Shown here piece by piece: positions 55,746 through 64,000 of a DNA stretch of 64,000 nt. Position 1 is the stretch's first letter. Each line of letters opens with the position of its first letter. Source of the stretch: Dicyema japonicum (lineage: Eukaryota; Dicyemida; Rhombozoa; Dicyemidae); assembly GCA_011109175.1 (NCBI GenBank), contig RDEW01000035.1, positions 62,001-126,000 on the forward strand, given 5' to 3'. The notes below the pieces were generated by a model. It was not told where the DNA came from, did not search any database, and worked only from the letters and a program-made list of their open reading frames with translations. A program made the translations under genes and the position numbers.

Positions 55746-58700
55746 TAAATTATTTTTGGATGACAAGAAATTCCATATGAAAATTTGGTTTCTTGTGCAC
55801 AGAAGCGCGAAGTCTAATATTGAAAAAATAAAGGATTTGCGGCATATTTGAAAAAAATATGTCCAAATGTGATTCATATACATTGAGTTCTACATAGACA
55901 ACACTTGGTTTCAAAAACTTTTTCGCCAATTCTACATGAAACAATAAATATAGTTATTAAAACCATTAACAAAATTAAAGCAAACAGCAAGTATAATAGT
56001 CTTTTTAGAAAATTTTGCTATGAGGCTAAAGAAACATATGTCCGTTTTGTGCTTCACACTAAGGTCATAGTTTCCAATTTTATTTTATAGGTACGATGGT
56101 TATCAAAGGGAAATGCTTTAGAACGACTTTCAATATTATTTGACACAATCGTAATTTTTCTTACTTCTGAGGGTGATAAAAATTTAGCAGATTTAATTGT
56201 ATCGAAAAAAAAGAAATTGTTTATTTGACTTGGATTTTTGGAAAATTTAATGAAATTTCATTAGAACTTCAGGGAAGGTATGTGACGTTAATAGATTGTA
56301 AAAGAATTATTCAAATATTTATCGAAAAAATTAAGTTACATAAATATAACTCGGAAAAAAAGAAATTATTATAACATTCCCGAATTCCACTCAATTGGTA
56401 AAACATTTAATGAAGATATTAACAACTTTTTGACATTTATTAAGCATAGAAAAAGATTTGATTCTTCGATTCCAAGATATTCTTGAATTAGAAATTTCAT
56501 CTTGGATGATTAATCCGTTTTTGTCAAAGCCAGAAAAACAAAAAGAAAATATTAAAGAGAAATTAATTATGTCAAAATTCAATCCAGAATTAAAACTATA
56601 TTATAATGATTCACAATCACCTGTTATTTTTCGGATAAATATGAAAGTGAAATAGAGTTATCCAAAATTGTGGACAGAAATAGCACAATTGCTACTTTAG
56701 TTTCCGACATCATATTGTGTTAATGCGGATTTAGCATTCTACATCGAATTGTAAATATAGAACAAAACAGATTGGATGTGTCCATTTGAGGAGATATTCG
56801 TTAACACAAATAGAGCCAGATATCAAATCTTTGGTAATAAAACATCAGTCACAGGGATCCCATTGGTATTTAATTCATTTTTATTATAGATTTATGCTAA
56901 TATACCAACTTAACATCGAATATATACTTTTTTTGTTTGATTTGATTATTAACAATGAATTCATTTTAGATAGATAACTAATTTTACTTAGAATTGTCTG
57001 TTCTAAATAAAAAAGTTTTAAGGGGTCGATTAAATATTAGGGGAGTCGACGAGTAAAAAAAGGTTGAGAACCCCTGCTCTATTGGAAGACACGGGCGCTG
57101 AAGGAGAAATGCATCTGGCGCCTCTCTTGTGAACTTCTGCAAGGCAAATAGCCTTTTCCTGTGCAACACGGCCTTCACGCACTCAGCTTGCCACAAGACG
57201 ATATGGCACGAACAAATAAAAAACTCTGTCGGAGAGACCGTGAATGTATATAATCAAATCGACTACATTATCTGCCGAAAGTCTATAATCAAACCTGATA
57301 AATGATGCACGTTCCTGCCAGGGAACAACAACTGACAGCGACCACAGGATCGTCATTGCAAAACTTTCTGTAAAAAAGCACCTGATTGGGAAAAAATACA
57401 TTGAAAACGCGAAGAAAGCGAGACAAAAGCCCAATATATACTTTCAGACAGAAAAATTGTGGTTAGAGCCCACTTGTAAAGCTAAATATCACGAACAAAT
57501 CGAGACTCTTATGGAGAAAACCGCACCGGAATCATCAGTACAAACTATGTGGGATCAAAAAAAGCAGGTAATCTCCAAATCGGCCAATATATGCCTTGGA
57601 GTCCGAAATCATCACGCCCTAAAATTGGATCACCACCCGAACCTGCCAGATATGGCAAAGCATTGCAGAGAGCTACGACTAAAAGCGGCAAACACGTCAG
57701 ACGAGAGTAAAAAAAAGAGTTTAATATCCAACAAAGGGAACTAAAGTGGAAAATCAAAAAGATGAACAGAAAACACTCACGGGAAATTATTACATCCCTA
57801 TTAAAGAGGAATGCTTAAGAGACAATTCAAGGATGTTTGCGGCTTTGCGACTGCTGCGGACAAAGAAAGGACAAAACACCCTTCACATCAAAGACAAAGA
57901 TGGAAAATTCGTGGGTAACCCGGAAGAAAAAGCAGAATTGATTGGACGACACTTCGAAACACTGTTGAATAAAGAAAATAAGGACTTTCCCCCTTTCCAG
58001 GGAGATGCAAAGGCGCTAAAAATCCCAAAAACATTGCACTAAGCCGGATAAAGGGTGTGGCGGATCTACCAGCAAGTCAAAGTGGGTTCCGAGAAGGGGG
58101 GTCTACGGCAGACATTGTATGGAGCCACAGATGGCGTTGCGCAACGCACCAAAGATTCAAGAGCGCAACGACCGTTTTGGGAATAAATCTCTCCAGAGCT
58201 TTCGACTCAATAAACAGACAGAAACTGATGAATGTGCTTGAGCAAATATTGGATGAATCGTCGGTTAGGATAATCAGACTACTACTTGCGAATACAAGAC
58301 TATCTGTGAGGACAGAAAGAGCAACTTCCCGCAGTTTCAAAACAACGATTGGGACACCGTAGGGTGATTCCCTCTCCCCTTTACTATTCATCATATACCT
58401 TGAATCTGCACTCCGTGACCTCCGTAAATGCTATATAGGAGACATAGAAGAGACATCTTATGCGGATGATGTGAATTTTGTATCACGGGACGTGACCGCA
58501 CTCCAACACCTACTAGAAAATGCACCTTCGAGATTGAGAAATGGTTTCTCAGCGTAAATGTTAACAAAACTGAAATTACGGAAATTAAAAGAGAAGACGA
58601 TATTACTCATGAAAGATGGAGACGAACTAATAAGCTCGGCTCTCTACTAGGAGACGCTGAAGATGTACTAAGGAGGAAAACACTGGCAAATGCGGCAATG

Positions 58701-59280
58701 GCTAAATGAAGAAAGATGGCTAAGGGCCAAAGGACTTGGAATTGACATCAGATGCAGGCTCTACAACGCGTTTGTGAAACCAATTCTACAGTACAACCCT
58801 GGGACATAGGGAAGTTTCTTCAACGAACTATTGAACTTGGATTCGTTCCATAGAAGGCAACTAAGAAGCTTACTCGGAATGGAGTGGCCACGTAGAATAT
58901 CAACCACTGGTATCTACAACAAGTGTGTGTGTTCTTACATCAGCAAGGATGTGATAGATGCCCGGTGGAAGCTATTTGGGCATGTATTAAGAATGAACCC
59001 GGACGCACCCGCTAACAAAACAATGTAAGATTACTTTGACAGTTGCGAAAAACCCTTTTGCGGACGAACTAGATCGACACTTCCGGCTGCCTTAAACAAA
59101 GACTTAAATCGTGTGAGAAAAAATCTAAAGACGGGGGACGACCTGGACGAATTGAGATCACTCGCATTCGACAGAGGAAGATGGAAAAGACTAACTATAA
59201 ATATTGTTTCCTTGAGTGTTGCACATGCGGGGCTATAATCATTATGGCTTTCGTGAAAGTGCCTTAATAATAATAATTAA

Positions 59281-59745
59281 GCAATACTGATATGCTTCCA
59301 TTAGTGTTATTTACGAAGATTTAGAATCGCACGCGACATTTCCAGAATGGAAAAACAATTAACTTAAAATTTCTGATAAGTTGACGTTAAAATCCAAACC
59401 CTAACCCTATTGTGGCCGGCCCAAAGTTCATGTATACACATTCCAGTTAAAAAAATAATCATTTAAATCTTATATGATTCAAAATCAAAAAATAGATTTT
59501 TCTGGTGATTAAAAATTGGTTGTGAGATGTGCTAACTTAAGAATTTTCCGCCACATTATGGAACAGGAGGAAGAGATGACATGCGGCAATAAATCTACCA
59601 CATCTAATTTAGTAATCACGAATCTTAATTTTTGATAAAAAAATATTTATAAATCAAAATGTTACAAGAGGTCCATACTTCTTTCAATTTTATATATTTG
59701 TTGGTTAATATATTTCAATTGCTGGTAATTAACGGGAATTTGTCT
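59281..59745. other. Intergenic; short telomere-like motif
   Basis: No gene recognised. CCCTAACCCTA occurs near 59399, the complement of the TTAGGG-type motif near 62829. Confidence 0.35.
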
Positions 59746-62159
59746 ATATGATTAATTTTTGATTAACCAGAGTCTGTAATTGAGTACAATTTATATATTT
59801 ATTGTAATATTCATTTAGTAAAGTGTGAATACAGTCAATATGCGTGTGAACATAATTAAGAATAATGTTAGGATCAATATCAGGTAATCTAATAAAACAA
59901 GGAGCTAATATAGTGGATAGACTAAAACAATTCATTTTGTTAACATGTCCATAAGCAACAACTTTAACTAGATGCCACATAAAAATATTGAATATTCTGA
60001 GATGATGAGGTTGAGTTTTTGATAATAAAAGTTTGATGGAATTAATAGAATTAGTAATTTGATAGTAAACGTGAGGACCAAAGAGAGGCTGTGTCATATC
60101 ACGAAATAGAGCCTTTATTAGAGTGGCCAGCGTTAGAGGAGAATAATCACTAAAGTCATTCCAATTATTATTTTTTATTTTATTTTTTAATGTTGTCAAA
60201 TCAGTAAGTGATCCTGGTTTTCTATATATTCCAACCTCATATAGACCACAAGAGGACTCTATTAACTCAATTAATGTAGATAATAGTTGTTCAAACATAG
60301 AATTTAATAATATTTTATCACATTTTTTATGAATAATTATTTTACATTCTATAAAATATATTAAATAATAACCTTTACAAAACAAACTTTTATCAAACAA
60401 TTTAATTGTTGATGAACATAAATTACATAATGTGGGCATATTTAAATTTTGGGTAATATATTTATGATCACAAATTATCCCTTTCCGAATTAGTACTCGT
60501 TTATTACTTTGTTTTAATTTATTCTCACTCTAATTTATTAAATAATATTACTTTATCTTCATTTTTTATTAACTCTATTTGACATTCTTTTAAACTATTT
60601 ATTATTGTATTGACACATTTCTAGTATTATCAATCAATTTACATTATATTCTCCTATTTTCTTATAGTTTGATTTGAAAATAACACCACCAACTGAACGA
60701 AAGTCCTTATTTAATATAAACACAGCTTTAAAGAAATAAGAAAGGATTCTCCATCTCCTCTTTCCTGGGTTATCAAGTGCTTGTCTCAAATGTACTAGTT
60801 TGGTTTGTCTTAGAAATGCAATAATGGAGGATTTCTATAATAACAACAAGACTAACAAAGTGACATTTACTACATATATGTTGGTTAGACAAATAGTGCA
60901 ACTCATCACTAACCTCCAATAATCCAATATAATGAGAATTTCCTGGTTTGTTTATTATTGGGAGAATCATGTAGTCTATTACTACCTTGTAGAGAGTACA
61001 AGAAAGGTCGTAACAAGAAGATTTAATAATAAATTGATAGAAAGTGTGTTGATCAATCATGAGTAATGTACTAGCCTCGAGGAATCTAATATTATTAATA
61101 TGGAGAATAGCATCAAATATATTAATAATTTCATATTGTAAAGATTTGGTGATCCCATACAGGTCATACTATGTAATACTTTCTCATTTAATATATTATT
61201 ATATTCTAATAAATATTGGTTAATACACACGCTTAATGTTATTATAACATTACCCATTCACAATATTATCTTTGTAATATATTCTCGTATATTTTATACT
61301 TGTTTTACAAATTCCCTATTTATTATTATAATATTACTTCCATTATTATTCTACTATTATACAATATTGATTCTATTTCATTCATTGCACTCTTCTCCTT
61401 CAATTCTTTTAGTATATTTTCTACAATATTTCCATTATCCCCCATTATTACTACCGATTGACTACGATTCTCTCTTAACATTCTCTCGTATAACATTCTT
61501 CCCATCCCTTCATATGTATTACTCACTATTCCACTTTCGTATCTATTACACAACCACTCAATTAAGGACTTTTCGTCACATTCTTTCAACTTGGGTGTCC
61601 TTTTTTTACTCATTCTTGAAGTTAAGTCATCTTTGTTACATAAGTCTTGGTTAATTATCCCTTCTTTACTCATCATGGAGGTTATGTTGTTCATTGTACG
61701 CAGGTCTTGGTTAGGTGTCCTATCTTTACTCATTTTTGAAGTTATGTCGCCTATATTACGCAGGTCTTGGTTAAGTGTATCTACTTTAGTCATTTTTGAG
61801 GTTATGTTGGGACTAGCCACGTCTCCCTTACATATTTCACTCATTGAGGGAGTTTGATTGAGTAAATAAAAAGTACATCCAGTCACATTGTTTAGTGATC
61901 CCATCTCAAGAAGGTTTGCCACATGTGACCATGTTTTATAGTATTGATATGGTTTTTCAGTGAGTGATAATACACGTTCACTGGATATTCTTCCATTATT
62001 GAAACATACTTCAACCAATCTGAAATTCTTTAATGATTCTGTAATTTTACAAAGCTTAGTAATGTTAATAATAACATCATAACAGTCATCATTTGAGAAT
62101 ACTTTCACCTTTATTGTTCTCCCTGGTAATTGCACTGATATTACTTCATAAGATCCCAT
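59746..62159 (-). CDS. Reduced myosin IX-like RhoGAP with a degenerate motor
   Basis: Minus-strand exons keep the class IX myosin domain order. The first exon (62159-61326) has a Ras-association-like domain (about residues 1-100), four 20-residue repeats, then motor-like sequence: SLIEWLCNRYESGIVSNTYE (cf. L..RY....IYTY.G) and SVVIMGDNGNIVENILKEL where active motors have GESGSGKTES. A 22-nt intron leads to MEGICKTSIKYTR, then VCINQYLLEYN (cf. I..YLLEKSR), then YGITKSLQYEIINIFDAIL, HINNIRF (cf. ILHLGN) and YIGLLEVSDE (cf. IGVLDIFGFE). Most of the remaining ~700-residue motor is absent. The last part (60470-59746) is a C1 domain (PTLCNLC..LFCKECKIIIHKKC, after a 24-nt intron) and a RhoGAP domain with the arginine finger GIYRKPG and NKMNCFSLSTILAP. 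One motor join (61180) and the stretch 60770-60470 are unresolved. RhoGAP activity is likely; motor activity is not. Confidence 0.75.
61588..61815 (-). repeat. 60-bp coding tandem repeat, about four units
   Basis: Units of 20 codons of the form ITSKMSKxxTPNQDLRxxxx lie between the RA-like and motor-like parts of the myosin IX-like protein. Unit-to-unit identity is high at both DNA and protein level, indicating recent in-frame expansion. Confidence 0.85.
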
Positions 62160-62262
62160 TACTGATTCAATTTATTATTTTATTTTATTTTTTTAAATCC
62201 TTTTTGAATTTTAATATTATTATTATTAAATATCTTTTAATCCAACGACTAGAAAGTCGAAA

Positions 62263-62799
62263 GGAGTTGGATACTCTCCTGACATTCGGCCAACATGTCA
62301 ATGACGTTATTACCAAAGTCAGGAAGAGGACCAACATATTGAAAATTTTGTCCCGATCACCAATCGGGCACAACACCTTCTTACTACAGAAAATTTACAG
62401 ACAATACATACTGCCAGTAATCGAATATGCATGTCCCTCCTGGAGCTCGATGATTTCTAAATCGTCGTCTCAAAAATTAGAAGCCGCACAACTTGCTGCC
62501 TTGAAAATAATAAATAAGAAAACTGTGGATAACGTATTGAATGTTAAGAACACCTAAGATAGAGAGTGAAGTCATTTCTACAGTGGGCAATAAAAACCGG
62601 CTGTCCGCTTTCACTCTCTATATCTGACTATCTAGAAAATGCGGGAAATCTATGGAGAATGAGACCGTCCTCGTTTCTACCAATTCTGTTGGATCTTCGA
62701 GGACCCCGAACGAGAGCCTGAACATGGAAAACCGGGATCACTTAGTTAGTAGTTAACTTTTAACTTTTCTAATCCGGTGATCTTGGGGTAAAAAAAAAA
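62263..62799 (+). mobile_element. CR1-like element, 5'-truncated C-terminal end
   Basis: AAAGTCGAAAGGA (62250-62262 and 62800-62812) is a 13-bp target duplication. The coding part reads LTFGQHVNDVITKVRKRTNI, LLQKIYRQYILPVIEYACPS and QLAALKIINKK (RT thumb and C-terminal region), then breaks frame. The terminal codons read Gly-Ser-Leu or, in another frame, PGIT-stop, followed by the hairpin. Confidence 0.85.
62734..62783 (+). other. LINE 3' hairpin H6
   Basis: GATCAC (62736-62741) pairs with GTGATC (62777-62782). Confidence 0.75.
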
Positions 62800-62821
62800 G
62801 TCGAAAGGACAAGATTTATAT

Positions 62822-63062
62822 TTATAATTTAGGGTTAGGGTTATGTCCTCTGATGGGGTTTGGGGGAGTTAAATCCTTCCGCAATGAATTGTGTGAGGGT
62901 TGTAAGGTGTGTTGTTGTCGAATGGTTATCCCGGAATCCGTGCTGGGTCGGAGGTATTGAGATTGAGTCTTGTATTTTTTCCAAAATAAGCCTTTCAAGG
63001 ATCCTTGAGACCGGACTTAGAATAGATATTGGGCGATAGGAAGATGGTTCTGCATATCAGTA
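62822..63062 (-). pseudogene. CR1/jockey-like RT fragment next to TTAGGG units
   Basis: The minus strand reads YRPISILSPVSRILERLILE and PPTQHGFRDNHSTTTHLTTL then TQFIAEGFN, an early RT segment. It is cut off at 62840, where TTTAGGGTTAGGGTTA follows. Both ends are truncated. Confidence 0.7.
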
Positions 63063-63116
63063 TTGCTTATTTTGTATCTAAATTAGCCAAGTCTCTGCTA
63101 TTTTCGGAAATCTCTT

Positions 63117-64000
63117 GTGGCTCGCCGACGACGTGCAGCATTTGAAAAAAAGAAACACACTTTCCCCTATCTTCACGGGTGGACCAATAAGGAAGGCCTG
63201 CGCCGCTGCGGAGACGTTGAGACAAACCCTGGACCAGCCAGAATAGTCCAACTGAACATAAATGGAATCAATAACAAAATATTTGAACTTCGGTCATTTG
63301 TGAAAGAAAATCACATTGATCTGTTGCTAATTTAAGAGTCTAAACTTTCTCCAAAGAGTTCAACACCAGTATTTCCGGGATTCACAGTAATTCGCCGTGA
63401 CAGAATTGGCAAACTTGGTGGGGGTCTTCTCACAGTTATCCGCAACGGCATTCCGTTTGAGGACTTAACCAACAGTGCTTACACTATGCTTAAAGGATAT
63501 GGAAATCTCGAACTTTTGGTTACCAAAATACGATTCCCAAGACTATCAATAATAATTGTCAACGCATATCTCCCACTGCTGAGTTCCTGCTCGTCCAGTG
63601 CCCCCAGACTCACTCCTCTCGCATCACTAAAGGATGTTATTATCTATGGTGACTTCAATGCGAAGCACCTACTGTGGCTGACAGAACAAACCTACGACAA
63701 AAGAGGGAAGATCATAATTGAGGACCACCACAGCCTATGTATACTTAACGATCCTGTATCTCATACAAGAACACCTACTCGACGTAATGATAAACCTTCT
63801 TCTATCAACATCTCATTGTCATCACCGTCCTTGGCCCCACTTATTGATTGGTCAGTGAAGTATGACACCAGGAGTGATCACAACCCAATATTTTTGGAGG
63901 TCAAAACAAGGTCACGGATAAAAGGACAACAATGCCCAACAATAATTAACTACAGCCTTGCGAATTGGAAAGGATTCAAGGAATACGTCGATAATTGTAT
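63117..64000 (+). pseudogene. CR1/L2-like element, 2A-like motif and APE endonuclease, runs off the window
   Basis: The first frame (63117-63335) starts MARRRRAAFEKKKHTFPYLH. At residues 33-40 (63213-63236) it has DVETNPGP inside RRCGDVETNPGPARIVQLNI. This is a 2A-like ribosome-skipping signature followed at once by the endonuclease's first strand. The endonuclease continues past one stop (TAA, where a Gln codon CAA is expected before ESKL): GGGLLTVIRNGIPF, IIVNAYLPL, VIIYGDFNAKH (catalytic Asp/Asn), SINISLSSPSLAPLIDWSVK and RSDHNPIFLEV (catalytic Asp-His). Apart from that single stop the frame is intact to the window end. The RT should follow beyond 64000. Confidence 0.85.

Larger units (their letters stand above)
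51692..57076 (+). mobile_element. hAT transposon (ZBED5/SCAND3-like), with insertions
   Basis: Ends: CAGCGGTTCTCAACCTGGGG at 51692 and the inverted GGTTGAGAACCCCTG finishing at 57076, flanked by the perfect 8-bp target duplication CTCTATTG (51684-51691 and 57077-57084). Both features are typical of hAT. Coding remnants: a BED-type finger (DRPYCLLHNKSLSNDAMKPS across the later insertion, then KLLDHLRRKHSD), a transposase start (KIAMIIAKNESSHVSGENLI at 55140-55210), LPISNYSIRCKIDEMYDN, and a downstream RWLSKGNALERLS-type block near 56095. An RTE-like copy and a LINE 3' end are inserted in it. Stops make it defunct. Confidence 0.9.
51122..59275 (+). mobile_element. Old RTE-like element split by a hAT transposon
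   Basis: The 5' part (51122-51691) starts GGTGAGGTGGTGACGTG, like the young copies, and encodes HNRELRLMTFNVRGISKD, GCLQDTKIENGR, CKHYGMGFSL and YAPHCGRVI. The 3' part resumes at 57077 with FCKANSLFLCNTAFTHSACH, YNQIDYIICRK, a linker, SGFREGGSTADIVWSHRWRC, LGINLSRAFDSIN, IYLESALRDL, YADDVNF and a C-terminal FGHVLRMNPDAPANK near 58980. It ends in a TAATAATAATAAT tail near 59275. Stops and frameshifts are frequent, and the RT start region is partly deleted near 58040. Confidence 0.85.

Noticed and set aside
59390-59410. A chromosome end.
   Set aside because: Only about two TTAGGG-type units, followed by ordinary unique sequence and a conserved gene.
61170-61185. An 11-nt intron (GTATTACATAG) in the myosin IX-like gene, and a similar 11-nt candidate in EFL1 near 19020.
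   Set aside because: Below any plausible spliceosomal minimum; treated as unresolved joins.

Overview
The window is eukaryotic, AT-rich and animal-like, with compact host genes separated by dense, nested transposon debris. Every host gene I could splice by hand is cut by tiny GT...AG introns of about 19-30 nt, and the spliced frames restore conserved animal proteins. Micro-introns together with a myosin-IX-type gene, a ferroportin and a MAP kinase kinase point to a highly derived parasitic metazoan. A dicyemid mesozoan is my best guess, with an orthonectid as the alternative. That is an inference from gene structure, not an identification.

Host genes in order: a conserved HEAT-repeat protein (481-2412, minus); EFL1, the ribosome-maturation GTPase (16807-20178, plus); ferroportin/SLC40A1 (20427-22041, minus); a MAP2K of the MKK3/4/6 type (23924-25108, minus); an unrecognised micro-intron gene (35390-37118, plus); EMC3 (37203-38050, minus); a short LisH-like fragment (39131-39292, plus); a ZnT5-type zinc transporter (44059-46228, plus); and a strongly reduced myosin IX-like gene that keeps RA-like, C1 and RhoGAP parts but has lost the motor P-loop (59746-62159, minus). 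They are unrelated housekeeping and signalling genes and do not form an operon or pathway.

Mobile DNA fills the rest. 4992-14887 is bounded by ~95-bp terminal inverted repeats and holds two copies of an HHCC + DDE integrase, later split by non-LTR elements. 51120-59280 is a three-layer nest: an old RTE-like element received a complete hAT (51692-57076, 8-bp target duplication), which in turn received a young RTE-like element (51917-54935) and a CR1-like 3' fragment. A near-identical young RTE-like copy sits at 7474-10533. 25.3-35.2 kb is a graveyard of CR1/jockey-like elements ending in an R2-like element with a restriction-like endonuclease. A ~330-bp SINE-like family occurs at about 4.7, 15, 22.3 and 42.7 kb.

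The most interesting signals are: (1) a 3'-terminal hairpin shared by the CR1-like LINEs and the SINE family, with compensatory base changes, whose 5' arm also encodes the LINE protein's last residues (Gly-Ile-Thr-stop); (2) the myosin IX-like gene with a dead, shrunken motor; (3) two independent 2A-like DxExNPGP motifs just before non-LTR endonuclease domains; (4) introns down to about 19-20 nt.
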